A stretch of 64,000 nt of DNA from UBA7672 sp965279085 (GCA_965279085.1 OZ257149.1:248001-312000); one strand, 5' to 3'. Counted from the first letter of the stretch, positions 46,532-57,699 are shown. Notes: generated from the sequence alone by a model not told the origin. Numbers and translations are program-made.

Positions 46532-47383
46532 TCAGCCGCCCGATTTGGCCTTCGCGTAGGCCTGCGTTCCATGGGTGATCAAGCCGTCCGTGGGCAGTAC
46601 GGTGTCCGGCTTGTAGGTGACCCCGTCGGCCAGCCGCTGGTAGAGCGGGGCGAAGTCGTAATCGACGGTTGCCCGGATCAGGTCGTCGTAAGACCGGATG
46701 ACGAAATAGGTCTGCTGGAAGTCGTCGATCCGGTATTCCGTCCGCATCACCCGCTCGAGGTCGAAACGCAGCCGGTTGGGGGAGGGGTCGTCTAGCGCGA
46801 AGATCGATTCGTCCTTCGAGGACGAAATCCCGGCGCCGTAGATGCGGACGCCCTTCGGCGTTTCGATCAGCCCGAACTCCACCGTGTACCAGTAGAGCGC
46901 GGCAAGGTTCTTCAGCTTTCCGAACTTCATGGCCCGCAGGCCGCCCTTGCCATAGGCCTCCATGTAGTCGGCGAAGACGGGGTTCGTCAGCAGCGGCACG
47001 TGGCCGAAGACATCGTGGAAGATGTCCGGCTCCTGCAGGTAGTCGAGCTGGTGCCGCTTGCGGATGAACTGCCCGGCAGGGAAGCGGCGATTGGCGAGGT
47101 GATTGAAGAACACCTCATCCGGTACAAGCCCAGGCACCGCCACAACGGTAAAGCCTGTCCGCGCTTTCAGCTCTTCATTGATGACCGAAAAATTCGGAAT
47201 TCCGCCGCGGTTGAGGTTCAGCGCCTCGTGTCCGACGATCAGTGCATCGTCCGCCCGCTCCGCCAGCAGGTCGCGCTGGCGCCGATACAGGAAATCCCAG
47301 ACGGCGTGTTCGTCGGCGGTATAGCCGGCCCAGTTCTGGTCGATGACATAGTCATCGTCCCGCACGATAGCGTGTTCGCTCAT
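46532..47383 (-). CDS. phhA: Phenylalanine 4-monooxygenase
   Basis: PhhA, 283 residues, hydroxylates phenylalanine to tyrosine with tetrahydrobiopterin and oxygen at a non-heme iron. DIFHDVFGHVPLL holds the two His ligands and YWYTVEFGLI the Glu. There is no regulatory ACT domain, as in bacterial forms. phhB (pterin dehydratase) is not adjacent. hspQ lies 20 bp upstream on the same strand, so the two may share a transcript. Confidence 0.97.
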   Translation of the reverse strand: MSEHAIVRDDDYVIDQNWAGYTADEHAVWDFLYRRQRDLLAERADDALIVGHEALNLNRGGIPNFSVINEELKARTGFTVVAVPGLVPDEVFFNHLANRRFPAGQFIRKRHQLDYLQEPDIFHDVFGHVPLLTNPVFADYMEAYGKGGLRAMKFGKLKNLAALYWYTVEFGLIETPKGVRIYGAGISSSKDESIFALDDPSPNRLRFDLERVMRTEYRIDDFQQTYFVIRSYDDLIRATVDYDFAPLYQRLADGVTYKPDTVLPTDGLITHGTQAYAKAKSGG

Positions 47384-47403
47384 GTCCTGAATGTAGGATG
47401 CGG

Positions 47404-47736
47404 CTAATGCGCCGTCGATGTCCGGATGCGATACAGGCCGTGATCGTCGATCTCGAACATTTCCGGCACCTGTGGATGGTTCACAGGCTCCGTTGCGTCA
47501 TCCGGAAGCAGGTTCTGCTCCGAGACGTAGGCGACGTAATAGGTCGAATCGTTCTCGGCCAGCAGGTGATAAAACGGCTGGTTCTTCACCGGTCGTATCT
47601 CTTCCGGAATGGAGCTCCACCATTCTTCAGTGTTCGAGAACTGCGGATCGACGTCGAAAATGATTCCCCTGAACGGGAAGAACCGGTGACGGACCTGCTG
47701 CCCTATGCCGAACTTGGCTGCCTTGTTCACGTCCAT
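47404..47736 (-). CDS. hspQ: Heat-shock protein HspQ
   Basis: HspQ, 110 residues, is a hemimethylated-DNA-binding-fold (YccV-like) protein. FGIGQQVRHRFFPFRGIIFDVDP (split here) and the QPFYHLLAENDSTYYVAYVSEQNL region are typical of the family; in enterobacteria it is a specificity-enhancing factor of the Lon protease. The family starts near residue 8, supporting this ATG. It precedes phhA and is divergent from ppx. Confidence 0.94.
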   Translation of the reverse strand: MDVNKAAKFGIGQQVRHRFFPFRGIIFDVDPQFSNTEEWWSSIPEEIRPVKNQPFYHLLAENDSTYYVAYVSEQNLLPDDATEPVNHPQVPEMFEIDDHGLYRIRTSTAH

Positions 47737-47958
47737 TGCCCGCGGCGCCCCTCGCCTTGATTGCCCTCAGAATTCCCCAGCAGCCGCAAACGATTCTCAA
47801 TCACGCGCATGCGCCGGAACGAGCCCCGCCAGAGCTGTGGGTTCATTTGACTCAAGAACGACGGGCCCGCAACCGAGCAAAGACAGTAAACCAGCCATGA
47901 AGCGTGCCATCGCCTGCGGATCGGGCTATGGAAGCTGCAACAAGAACACGGGTCACAC

Positions 47959-49071
47959 ATGGCGAAGCCAGCCAACGCCCGGCGCGGGAAATCGCGCGGG
48001 CGGTCCGGCGGCGCGTCGAAACTCTACGCGGCGTTGGACCTCGGGACTAACAATTGTCGTCTGCTGATCGCGGAGCCCACGCATGCGGGCGGTCTGCGCG
48101 TCGTCGATTCCTATTCACAGATCGTGGCGCTGGGCGAGGGGCTCGCCGCGTCCGGCCAGCTGTCCGAGCAGGCGATGGAGCGGGCTTTCGAAGCCCTGCG
48201 CAAATGTTCGGACAAGGTGAACAAGCACCGTCCCGTCGCAGCGCGCTGCATCGCCACGCAGGCGTGCCGGCAGGCTGAAAACGGCAAGACATTCCTCAAC
48301 GCCGTCCAGCGCCGCACCGGGCTTCGCATGGAGGCGATCACGCCGAAGGAGGAGGCAAAGTACGCGTTGCTCGGCTCGCTCGATCTAGTTGATCCCAGCT
48401 ATGACTTCGCGCTTGTCATCGACATTGGCGGCGGCTCGACCGAGTTGAGCTGGATCGATGCGAAGTCCGCCGTCGCGCGCGGCGTGAAGGGCTGCGCGGT
48501 CCGGCCGCCCATTCTCGGTTGGGCGTCTTTCCCGGTTGGCGTTGTGACGTTATCTGAGGGCTTCGCTGATCGCGAGCCGGGCTGGTATGGCCGCATGGTT
48601 GAGCATGTCGCGCAACTCATGCGGGCCAACGATGCTGCGACACGCTTCGGTCCGCTGTTCCGCGCGGGCCGCGGTCAGCTGATCGGCAACTCCGGCACCG
48701 TCACCAGCCTCGCCGGCGTGCACATGAAGCTCGATCGCTACATCCGTTCCGCCGTCGATGGCGCCTGGCTGTCGCATGCCGACGCCGTCGCGACGCGCCA
48801 GAGGCTACATGATGCAACGCCCGAGGAACGCGCGAAGGAGCCGTGCCTCAACGCCGGCCGATCGGAGCTCATGCTTCCCGGCCTTGCCATCCTCGATGCT
48901 GCGTGGGCGATCTGGCCATCCGACCGGCTGCGCGTTGGCGACCGTGGCCTGCGCGAGGGTATGCTATTGTCAATGATGCACGCGACAAAAGACAAGGACA
49001 GGCGGTCCGGAGCCAGGCCGCCTCGCGGCCGACAGGCCAGGCCACCCCTTACCGAAAAGGCCGCGACATGA
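47959..49071 (+). CDS. ppx: Exopolyphosphatase/guanosine-pentaphosphatase family protein
   Basis: A 370-residue Ppx/GppA enzyme that hydrolyses polyphosphate or pppGpp. The phosphate-1 motif ALDLGTNNCRLLIAEP begins at residue 25 and the phosphate-2 motif VIDIGGGSTELSWID near 155. It is the short single-domain form without the HD-like C-terminal half. A basic N-terminal arm precedes it. Its stop overlaps the rlmE ATG (ATGA), the conserved alphaproteobacterial arrangement. Confidence 0.95.
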   Translation: MAKPANARRGKSRGRSGGASKLYAALDLGTNNCRLLIAEPTHAGGLRVVDSYSQIVALGEGLAASGQLSEQAMERAFEALRKCSDKVNKHRPVAARCIATQACRQAENGKTFLNAVQRRTGLRMEAITPKEEAKYALLGSLDLVDPSYDFALVIDIGGGSTELSWIDAKSAVARGVKGCAVRPPILGWASFPVGVVTLSEGFADREPGWYGRMVEHVAQLMRANDAATRFGPLFRAGRGQLIGNSGTVTSLAGVHMKLDRYIRSAVDGAWLSHADAVATRQRLHDATPEERAKEPCLNAGRSELMLPGLAILDAAWAIWPSDRLRVGDRGLREGMLLSMMHATKDKDRRSGARPPRGRQARPPLTEKAAT

Positions 49072-49787
49072 CCGTGGAAGAAGACAGCAAGGGCCGACGC
49101 CGGTGGAAAGCGCCTGCCGACGCACGCGCGCCCGAGGGCGGCCGCTCGATGACGAAGAAGGAGAAGGTGCGCAAGAAGACGCTGAGCAAGTCTTCCCGTG
49201 AATGGGTCGATCGTCAGCTGCGCGATCCCTACGTCCGTCGCGCTCAGGAAGCAGGCTATCGCGCGCGTGCCGCCTACAAGCTGCTCGAGATCGACGAGAA
49301 GTTTCACATTCTCAAGCGCGGGGCGCGCATCATCGATCTTGGTTGCGCCCCTGGAGGCTGGCTGCAGGTTGCCGTGGAGAAGGGCGCCGCGAGAATTGCC
49401 GCCGTAGACCTGCTGCCCGTCGAACCGATCGGCGAAGCTGCCATCTTCATGGGCGACATAAACGAGACGGGCATGGTGCAGAGACTGCTCGACGCTCTTG
49501 GCGATAAGCCCACGCTGATCCTGTCCGACATGGCGGCCGATACCACCGGCCATAGGCAGACCGATCACGTTCGTACCGTTGGCCTTGCTGAATTCGCCGC
49601 GCAGTTCGCTATCGATAATCTCGTGAAGGGCGGAACGTTCGTCGCCAAGGTCTTCCAGGGTGGTGCGCAGGGAACGCTGCTCGAACTCCTGAAGGCGAAC
49701 TTTGACGACGTTCGCCACTGGAAGCCGCCGTCCAGCCGGCCCGAGAGCCCTGAAACATTCATGATCGCCCGAGGCTTCCGCGGCTAG
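49068..49787 (+). CDS. rlmE: 23S rRNA (uridine-2'-O-)-methyltransferase RlmE (FtsJ)
   Basis: RlmE, 239 residues, methylates U2552 of 23S rRNA, with SAM as donor. The catalytic tetrad region is recognisable: ARAAYKLLEIDEK (Lys), IIDLGCAPGGWLQVA (SAM site), ILSDMAADTTGHRQTDH (Asp) and VAKVFQGG (Lys). The start codon overlaps the ppx stop. Its stop codon TAG lies in the CTAG that also contains the stop of the convergent HAD gene. Confidence 0.96.
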   Translation: MTVEEDSKGRRRWKAPADARAPEGGRSMTKKEKVRKKTLSKSSREWVDRQLRDPYVRRAQEAGYRARAAYKLLEIDEKFHILKRGARIIDLGCAPGGWLQVAVEKGAARIAAVDLLPVEPIGEAAIFMGDINETGMVQRLLDALGDKPTLILSDMAADTTGHRQTDHVRTVGLAEFAAQFAIDNLVKGGTFVAKVFQGGAQGTLLELLKANFDDVRHWKPPSSRPESPETFMIARGFRG

Positions 49788-50437
49788 CCTTTCAGCCGCG
49801 CCAGCGATGCCGCCGGATCCCACGCGGCAATATCGTTCGCCTGCTCGTGCGCGCCCAACATCTCCAGCCCGATGCCGACCGTGTACATGCCTTCCGCGCG
49901 TAGGTTCGCGATCATCAGCGCGCCATCCTCGATGCAGATCGCGTGCTGTGGAAATGCGCCCAGCGCCGCGCAACTGATCCCGTAGATTTCAGCGTTGGGC
50001 TTTGGAGCCGCCTGACGCGAGTCGGTGACGTGCTGCACCAGATCCATGAGCTCAAGCCGTTCCAGCACCTCACTCACATTGAGGCTTGCCGACGCAACGC
50101 CCACTCGAAGCCCCAGCTTGTTGCAGTGGCTCAGCGCCTCCCGCGCCCCCGGAAAGGCATCCGTGGGGCGGAGTCCTGCTATCAACTCCCGGTACCGGGC
50201 GTTCTTGAACGCCATCACGGCGTCGCGGGCCGCTTGGTCCATTTCGACGCCGGCCTGAGCCAGCAATGCGGCCAGCGAGGTCGCCCGTGGCACGCTCCGG
50301 GTCGCCTTCAGGCTTTCGGCGGTTACCGCAAACCCGAACCTTTCCGCTGCGTCGCGCCACGATTCCTCGTGCCGCGCCGACGTCGATGTCAGAACGCCGT
50401 CCAGGTCGAAAATGGCGGCATAGACGCCGTCGGTCAT
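49784..50437 (-). CDS. HAD phosphatase, beta-phosphoglucomutase-like
   Basis: A 217-residue HAD-family protein. AAIFDLDGVLTSTSARHEESW (positions 6-27, split) has the nucleophile Asp and acid-base Asp; ASASLN the Ser; AAPKPNAEIY the Lys; and CIEDG the distal Asp pair. GIGLEMLGAHEQAN near the end is characteristic of beta-phosphoglucomutases, which isomerise beta-glucose 1-phosphate to glucose 6-phosphate. A phosphatase of another sugar phosphate is possible. No maltose or trehalose genes are nearby to support the role. Confidence 0.85.
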   Translation of the reverse strand: MTDGVYAAIFDLDGVLTSTSARHEESWRDAAERFGFAVTAESLKATRSVPRATSLAALLAQAGVEMDQAARDAVMAFKNARYRELIAGLRPTDAFPGAREALSHCNKLGLRVGVASASLNVSEVLERLELMDLVQHVTDSRQAAPKPNAEIYGISCAALGAFPQHAICIEDGALMIANLRAEGMYTVGIGLEMLGAHEQANDIAAWDPAASLARLKG

Positions 50438-50544
50438 CGCGCGAATTCTCTTTCGTCAGGCCTTCCAGCCATCTGGCCTAAACTCCCGCCATTAGTAAAA
50501 TGCCTACAGGTTCAGGACTTTCACAGAAACCGGGAGGACTAGGA

Positions 50545-50973
50545 ATGAGGGCTGTACTGCTAGCCGTGCTTGCTGTCGGAGCGCTTGGAATCGTGGGCTG
50601 CGATGCTCCGAAAGAAGCAGAGAAACCTGTCGTCGCTGCGCCGGCCGCATCTCCGCCGCCACCGCCCGAGCCGATCCCGGAACCCGCCCCGACCGTTCTC
50701 CCGGGCATGTCCCAGGCGTGGGCGACCGAGGCGGAGTGGGTCGCGGCCTGCAAAGGCGCAGAGCCGCCGATTCCGGAAGCCGTGTGCACCTGCGCGTCCA
50801 AGGCTGCGGTCAAGGAGATCGGCGAGGCCGGCCTCTACAACTGGGTCTATGAGTGGTTCATCAACCGGAACGGCATGGGCCAGGCCCGGGGCAAGAACTG
50901 GATGGAATCCAACGGACACGACGCGGCCAAGCAGCAGAAGCTCGCTGACGCGATCCGCAAGTGCTACGCTTGA
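50545..50973 (+). CDS. Lipoprotein of unknown function
   Basis: A 142-residue lipoprotein: signal [19 protein letters not shown] with the lipobox IVGC, then a Pro/Ala/Glu-rich spacer (residues 20-55) and a small domain with paired cysteines (CKGAE and CTCAS) and a closing Cys near the C-terminus. No family is recognised. GGGAGGA lies eight bases before the ATG at 50545; the longer frame is rejected. A terminator follows, so it is transcribed apart from guaB. Confidence 0.78.
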   Translation: MRAVLLAVLAVGALGIVGCDAPKEAEKPVVAAPAASPPPPPEPIPEPAPTVLPGMSQAWATEAEWVAACKGAEPPIPEAVCTCASKAAVKEIGEAGLYNWVYEWFINRNGMGQARGKNWMESNGHDAAKQQKLADAIRKCYA

Positions 50974-50984
50974 TATTGCTCTGA

Positions 50985-52556
<1,572 letters not shown>

Positions 52557-52618
52557 CGCGACTTCAAATCTGCATCCGACGTGCTAGCAAGGCGTGGGGG
52601 CGTTGCCGCGAGGCCGCC

Positions 52619-53524
52619 ATGTTCGCATTCATCGCCCACGCTGACGCCGACAAGGCTGTCGCTCAGGAACTGAAGGCCTTCCTCAAACTCCGCGGAATCG
52701 TTTCGGAGACGGAAACAGGCGCACGCGGCTTCCACTACCTGCAGGCCAGCGACGTCGTCATCGCTCTCTGGTCGCAACAGAGCATCTTCCATCGCCATCG
52801 CATGCAGATGGAAAAGCGCATGCTGGAAGCATGGGCCAACGGCCGCCTCGTGCTGGTGAAGCTCGATCACGGCATTCTGCCCGTGGGTGTTCGCGACCTT
52901 CCTGCCATCGACGCCAGCTTCGAGCCCGGCCGCAAGATGGGCGCCTGGCCCGAGGTCGAGCGCTCAGCGCGCGATTCCATGAAGGCGGCGCTCGCGAAGA
53001 ACAGCGAAGTGTTCTGGACCTCCCCGCCGCCTCCGAAAGAAGAGCGCACGCGGAGCGCTTCGAAGAAGAAGGGCGGTATGGGTGAGGGCGAGGACGGAGC
53101 GCCGCAGGCGCCGGGCAGCGGCAGTGGTAGCGGCGACACGGTGTTCATTTCCTATTCCCACGCTGATAATGCCGCCGTCGAGCCCGTGGTCGCTGTCGTC
53201 GAGAAAAGCGGCCGGGATGTCTGGATCGACAAGCGGGACGTGCAGAGCGGCGACAGCTGGGCCGGTGAGATCGTGCGCGGGATCAAGGCCGCCAAGGGCG
53301 TCATGGTGATGTGCTCGCCACATGCCTTCATGAGCGATCACATCAAGCGCGAGGTATATCTCGCCGACCGCTACAAGAAGCCGCTTCTTCCCGTTTTCAT
53401 CGAAGACGCGAAGCCGCCGGAAGACTTCGAATACTTCTTCGCCGGCATTCAGGGCCTCGCGCTTTACCGGCTCCACGATGCCGACCGGCCCAACGCCATC
53501 GTTCGGGCACTGGCTGCGGTCTAG
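52619..53524 (+). CDS. Protein with two TIR-like domains
   Basis: A 301-residue protein. The C-terminal TIR domain (about 172-300) is clear: TVFISYSHAD, VWIDKRDVQSGDSW, GVMVMCSPHAFMSD and KREVYLADRYKKPLLPVF, with Glu245 in the position of the catalytic Glu of NAD-cleaving TIR proteins. The N-terminal domain (1-132) repeats the plan weakly: MFAFIAHADADKAVAQEL, ASDVVIALWSQQS and MEKRMLEAWANGRLVLV, with Glu65 nearly aligned. A Lys/Gly/Ser-rich linker joins them. Bacterial TIR proteins include anti-phage NADases and signalling adaptors; which applies here is unknown. No clear ribosome binding site precedes the ATG. It stands between guaB and the rsmB operon. Confidence 0.88.
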   Translation: MFAFIAHADADKAVAQELKAFLKLRGIVSETETGARGFHYLQASDVVIALWSQQSIFHRHRMQMEKRMLEAWANGRLVLVKLDHGILPVGVRDLPAIDASFEPGRKMGAWPEVERSARDSMKAALAKNSEVFWTSPPPPKEERTRSASKKKGGMGEGEDGAPQAPGSGSGSGDTVFISYSHADNAAVEPVVAVVEKSGRDVWIDKRDVQSGDSWAGEIVRGIKAAKGVMVMCSPHAFMSDHIKREVYLADRYKKPLLPVFIEDAKPPEDFEYFFAGIQGLALYRLHDADRPNAIVRALAAV

Positions 53525-53556
53525 CCTGTCTGCCCGCGTGGCGCTAAGAGGGCGCC

Positions 53557-53889
53557 ATGAAAGACCGTCTCTACATCCTCGCCGCGCCTTTCCCCGATGG
53601 CGGCTTCGAATGGTACTGCAATGACTGTGCGACGCTGGAAGGCGCCATGCTGGTCAACACGCACTGGCCGGACAAGATCGACGTCCGCCGTGTCCCGTTC
53701 CCGCGCCCCCGTCAGGAACTGATCGATCTCATCGGCCCCGAATACCAAGGCCTTCCCATGCTGGTGATGGACAAGGAGCGCGCTCCCGGCGACGCCATCA
53801 TCGTCGGCGACTACGCCATCCTGCAGGACGTCCGCGCCATCGGTCGCGCGCTGACCTCCCGCCATGGCGGCGCAGGGCCTCACCCGTGA
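53557..53889 (+). CDS. DUF3088-like thioredoxin-fold protein
   Basis: A 110-residue protein. EWYCNDCATLEGAM near residue 22 has a CxxC pair as in DUF3088, and DVRRVPFPRPRQELIDLIG with a later PMLVMD block matches the family. The thioredoxin-like fold is inferred. The function is unknown. Its stop overlaps the next GTG start by four bases, the first link of a coupled operon ending with the rsmB-like gene and a membrane protein. Confidence 0.75.
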   Translation: MKDRLYILAAPFPDGGFEWYCNDCATLEGAMLVNTHWPDKIDVRRVPFPRPRQELIDLIGPEYQGLPMLVMDKERAPGDAIIVGDYAILQDVRAIGRALTSRHGGAGPHP

Positions 53890-54242
53890 CGCCCTCGCCG
53901 CTCGAACGAGCAATCCTGACCCGATACTACGATGCCTTCAGCGATCAGGGCTTTCCCTCCCCTGACTCAATCGGCGTGCTCGCGCGTGAAAATTCCGGTG
54001 CGGGACGCTTTGTCGACCTGCAAGCGCCACTCACATCAATCTCGCAACACGCCTGCGGCCTGCCCGACGATATCGGGATCGAGATGGAGGGGCTCGCGAA
54101 CGGACTTGGCTTCGTCCTCTTCATCGAGAACGGCCGGCTCGATATGCTTGAGTTCCATACCTACGGCGAAGACTGGGACGGAGAAGAGCGCCCCTGGCGT
54201 TTCGTGACCGTGGCTTCTGGCGCAAGGTCCGCAAATGCGTGA
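53886..54242 (+). CDS. Hypothetical protein, coupled to rsmB-like gene
   Basis: A 118-residue soluble protein with a GTG start overlapping the previous stop (GTGA) and an end that overlaps the rsmB-like start by eight bases. It has no recognised motif beyond an acidic Trp-containing C-terminal part (DWDGEERPW). Because it sits between two overlapping genes its reading frame is trustworthy. Confidence 0.7.
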   Translation: MTPSPLERAILTRYYDAFSDQGFPSPDSIGVLARENSGAGRFVDLQAPLTSISQHACGLPDDIGIEMEGLANGLGFVLFIENGRLDMLEFHTYGEDWDGEERPWRFVTVASGARSANA

Positions 54243-55542
54243 CGGCGGAAAAATCCAGGCAGCCATCGAGGTTCTCCGGGATGTCCTCGAGCGCCGCACG
54301 CCGGTGAAAGACGCCGTGCGCGACTGGGGCAAGCGTTCGCGCTTTGCCGGCGCGCGCGATCGCGCCTGGATCTCCGGGCTGGTGGTCGATGCGCTCCGCC
54401 GCAAGAACTCCATCGAGAACGCGATGGAAGCGACGGGCCCGCGCCCGCTCGCGCTTGGCGCGCTAAAGCATGCCTGGGGCTGGGATGTCCGCAAGATTGA
54501 AGAAGCTTTGAAGGATGAGCACGCACCGCGGGCGCTGCAGAGCAGGGAGCGCGAAAACCTGCTCATGGCGCCGAACCCGTCCGCGCCTCCGCATGTGCAG
54601 GGTGACTTCCCCGAATGGCTCGGCCCGCACATGCAGCGCGCTTTCGGTCCCGACGCTGTCGCCGAAGCCATGGCAATGGCCAGCCGCGCGCCAATCGATC
54701 TCCGGGTCAACACGCTGAAGTCAGATCCCGAAAAGGCTGGCCGCGCGCTTGAGGGTGTGAAGGCGAAGCAGATGCCGGAGCTGAAGAACGGTTTCCGCAT
54801 CCCCGCGCCCGACGCCATCGAACGCGGCGAAGCCGTCGAAGCTATACCGGCCTACTCAAAAGGCTGGGTTGAAGTGCAAGACATGGGCAGCCAGATCGCT
54901 GCCGCCGCTTCGTGCGCTGCACCCGGCGAACAGGTGCTCGACTACTGCGCTGGTGGTGGCGGCAAGACCATCGCGATGGCCGCCATGATGGAGAACAAGG
55001 GCCAGATATTCAGCCACGACATTGATGGCCGCCGTCTATCCGCTCTGATCCCGCGCATGGACCGCGCCGGCATCCGCAACGTCCAGCTGCGACACCCGAA
55101 AGAGAACGCCTCGCTCGACGATCTCGTCGCGAAGATGGACGTCGTAATGATCGACGCGCCGTGCACCGGCGTCGGCACGTGGCGCCGCAAGCCTGACTCC
55201 AAGTGGCGTGTCCAACCCAACGCTCTCGAGAAGCGCATGCAGGATCAGGCGATGATCCTCCGCGCCGCCTGCAACTATGTGAAGCCCGGCGGCCGCCTCG
55301 TCTACGTGACGTGCTCCTTCCTGATGGAAGAGAACGAAGACCAGCTCGCCAGCTTCCTCGCCGACCGGCCTGACTTCCAAGCCGAAGACGCGGCCGAAGC
55401 CGCAATCCATTCCGGCCAGTTGACGGATGCCGGAGCAAAGCTCGTCCGCAAATGCCGCCGCCCGGATGCATCCGTCCGCCTCACGCCGCGCACCGCTGGT
55501 ACGGACGGCTTCTACATGGCCGTCATGCGGAGAGTGGGTTGA
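54235..55542 (+). CDS. rsmB: RsmB/NOP2/Sun-type RNA m5C methyltransferase
   Basis: A 435-residue SAM-dependent RNA cytosine-C5 methyltransferase. The N-terminal NusB-like part (about 1-140) and the RsmB-type catalytic domain are seen: DYCAGGGGKTIAMAAM (SAM site), MIDAPCTGVGTWRRKPD (first Cys) and VTCSFLMEENEDQ (second, nucleophilic Cys). Assignment to RsmB itself (C967 of 16S rRNA) rests on the N-terminal domain and is likely but not certain. It is coupled to genes on both sides by overlaps. Confidence 0.88.
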   Translation: MRDGGKIQAAIEVLRDVLERRTPVKDAVRDWGKRSRFAGARDRAWISGLVVDALRRKNSIENAMEATGPRPLALGALKHAWGWDVRKIEEALKDEHAPRALQSRERENLLMAPNPSAPPHVQGDFPEWLGPHMQRAFGPDAVAEAMAMASRAPIDLRVNTLKSDPEKAGRALEGVKAKQMPELKNGFRIPAPDAIERGEAVEAIPAYSKGWVEVQDMGSQIAAAASCAAPGEQVLDYCAGGGGKTIAMAAMMENKGQIFSHDIDGRRLSALIPRMDRAGIRNVQLRHPKENASLDDLVAKMDVVMIDAPCTGVGTWRRKPDSKWRVQPNALEKRMQDQAMILRAACNYVKPGGRLVYVTCSFLMEENEDQLASFLADRPDFQAEDAAEAAIHSGQLTDAGAKLVRKCRRPDASVRLTPRTAGTDGFYMAVMRRVG

Positions 55543-56042
55543 GCGACTGGATCGATGCCGATGGCGATCCGCTTCCTGACAGTATGGTGCTGAAACCGGA
55601 TCGAGCGCGCTGGTTCGTCGTCTTTCTGATCTCGGTTGGCTTCGTCGCCATAGCCATCTGGATCGGCCCGTCCGATGCGATGCTGTTCTATGGCGCCGGT
55701 GGGTTCTTCCTGCTCTGCGCGGTCATCGCCGCGCCTCTCATGTTCGGCGTCGGCTCCAGCCTCACGCTCGAACGCGACGGCTTCGCCTGCCGGACTTTGT
55801 TCCGCACGTTCCGTCGCACTTGGCGGGAGTGCTCCGTCTTCTATCCTGTCTCGGCGGGCTTCCGGAAGTTTGTCGGCTTCTCCGCGGCGCAGGACGAAGC
55901 CGCCCACCCGAACCTGGCCGCTGCCAACCGCCGCATCATAGGCGCTTCCGGCATGCTGCCCGACACCTTCGGCCTCTCGGCCGATGGCCTTTCCGACCTC
56001 ATGAACCGCTACCGCGCCCGCGCCGTGGGCGGTCTGGACTAG
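55539..56042 (+). CDS. Two-helix membrane protein, PH-domain-like
   Basis: A 167-residue protein starting at a TTG that overlaps the rsmB stop (TTGA). Two adjacent transmembrane helices (about 25-45 and 49-70, FVVFLISVGFVAIAIWIG and MLFYGAGGFFLLCAVIA) precede a C-terminal soluble part (about 75-167) with LTLERDGFACRTLFRTFRR, resembling small bacterial PH-like domains. I do not recognise a named family. The shared overlap makes the TTG start credible. Confidence 0.72.
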   Translation: MSDWIDADGDPLPDSMVLKPDRARWFVVFLISVGFVAIAIWIGPSDAMLFYGAGGFFLLCAVIAAPLMFGVGSSLTLERDGFACRTLFRTFRRTWRECSVFYPVSAGFRKFVGFSAAQDEAAHPNLAAANRRIIGASGMLPDTFGLSADGLSDLMNRYRARAVGGLD

Positions 56043-56103
56043 CCCCCTGTGGATGAACGCCACACAGGATTGACGACCCAGCCGAACACCTTCTAGTTCC
56101 GCC

Positions 56104-57699
56104 ATGGCGAGCAACACCCCGATTCCGATCCCCAGTTACGCGGCTGATGGCCACGAACGCGCGCTAATAATCGATTTCGGCAGCCAGGTCACGCAACTGA
56201 TCGCCCGCCGCCTCCGCGAGATGGGCGTCTACTGCGAGGTCCACCCCTACAACCGCGCCGAAGCTGTCATCGCCGCGGGCTTCAATCCCAAAGCCATCAT
56301 CTTCTCCGGCGGCCCCGACAGCGTGACCCGCGAGAAGTCCCCGCGCGCGCCACAAGCCGCATTTGATGTCGGCGTCCCGATCCTCGGCATCTGCTACGGC
56401 CAGCAGACGCTCGCCCTGCAGCAGGGCGGAACGGTCGAAGGCGGCCACGCCGCCGAATTTGGCCGCGCCGACGTGGAGATCCGCGAAGCTTCGCCGCTGT
56501 TCGAAGGCTTCTGGGAAGTCGGCAAACGCTATCCCGTCTGGATGAGCCACGGCGACCGCGTCACGAAGCTCCCGGATGGTTTCCGCGCGATCGGCACGTC
56601 CGAGAACGCACCCTTCGCCATCGCCGTCGACGAGAAGCGTCGCTTCTACACCACCATGTTCCACCCCGAGGTCGTCCACACGCCGGATGGCGCCAAGCTG
56701 CTCTCGAACTTCGTCAAGAAGATCGCCGGCATGAAAGGTGACTGGTCGATGGCCGCACTGCACGCCGAACAGGTCGCCAAGATCCGCGCTCAGGTCGGCA
56801 AGGGCAGGGTGATCTGCGGCCTCTCTGGCGGCGTCGATTCATCCGTGGCCGCCGTACTGATCCACGAAGCCATCGGCGACCAGCTCACCTGCGTCTTCGT
56901 AGACACCGGCCTGATGCGCGCAAACGAAGCGACCGAGGTCGTTACGCTCTTCCGCGATCACTACAACATCCCGCTAGTCCATGTGAGCGCGGGCGACGAC
57001 TTCCTAGGCGGCCTCGCCGGCATCAGCGACCCGGAAGCGAAGCGCAAGTTCATCGGCGCCAAGTTCATCGACATCTTCGAAGCCGAAGCGAAGAAGGTGC
57101 AGGGCGCTGAATTCCTTGCCCAGGGTACTCTCTATCCCGACGTGATCGAAAGCGTCTCGTTCGACGGCGGTCCGTCCGTCACGATCAAGTCGCACCACAA
57201 TGTCGGCGGCCTGCCGGAAAAGATGAAGCTCAAGCTGGTCGAGCCGCTGCGCGAACTCTTCAAGGACGAAGTCCGTGCGCTCGGCCGCGAACTCGGCCTG
57301 CCGGAAGCCTTCGTGAATCGTCACCCGTTCCCGGGCCCCGGCCTTGCCATCCGCATCCCCGGCGAAGTCACAGCCGAACGCGTTGCAGTGCTCCAGAAAG
57401 CCGACGCCATCTATCTCGACGAGATCCGCAAGGCCGGCCTTTACGACAAGATCTGGCAGGCGTTCGCCGTCCTGCTGCCCGTCCGCTCCGTCGGCGTGAT
57501 GGGCGATGGCCGCACCTACGACAACGTCCTCGCCCTCCGCGCCGTCACCAGCAGCGACGGGATGACCGCCGACTTCTACCAGTTCGACATGAACTTCCTC
57601 GGTCGCACTGCCACCCGCATCATCAACGAGGTGAAGGGCGTCAACCGCGTTGTGTATGACGTCACGAGCAAGCCCCCCGGCACGATCGAGTGGGAGTAG
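56104..57699 (+). CDS. guaA: GMP synthase (glutamine-hydrolysing)
   Basis: GuaA, 531 residues, aminates XMP to GMP. The N-terminal glutaminase domain has the nucleophile in [12 protein letters not shown] and the His-Glu pair in [11 protein letters not shown]. The synthetase domain has the PP-loop [12 protein letters not shown] near residue 240 and the dimerisation domain ends KPPGTIEWE, the invariant C-terminus. The last six codons and stop are the left copy of an 18-bp direct repeat bounding an island. Confidence 0.98.
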   Translation: MASNTPIPIPSYAADGHERALIIDFGSQVTQLIARRLREMGVYCEVHPYNRAEAVIAAGFNPKAIIFSGGPDSVTREKSPRAPQAAFDVGVPILGICYGQQTLALQQGGTVEGGHAAEFGRADVEIREASPLFEGFWEVGKRYPVWMSHGDRVTKLPDGFRAIGTSENAPFAIAVDEKRRFYTTMFHPEVVHTPDGAKLLSNFVKKIAGMKGDWSMAALHAEQVAKIRAQVGKGRVICGLSGGVDSSVAAVLIHEAIGDQLTCVFVDTGLMRANEATEVVTLFRDHYNIPLVHVSAGDDFLGGLAGISDPEAKRKFIGAKFIDIFEAEAKKVQGAEFLAQGTLYPDVIESVSFDGGPSVTIKSHHNVGGLPEKMKLKLVEPLRELFKDEVRALGRELGLPEAFVNRHPFPGPGLAIRIPGEVTAERVAVLQKADAIYLDEIRKAGLYDKIWQAFAVLLPVRSVGVMGDGRTYDNVLALRAVTSSDGMTADFYQFDMNFLGRTATRIINEVKGVNRVVYDVTSKPPGTIEWE

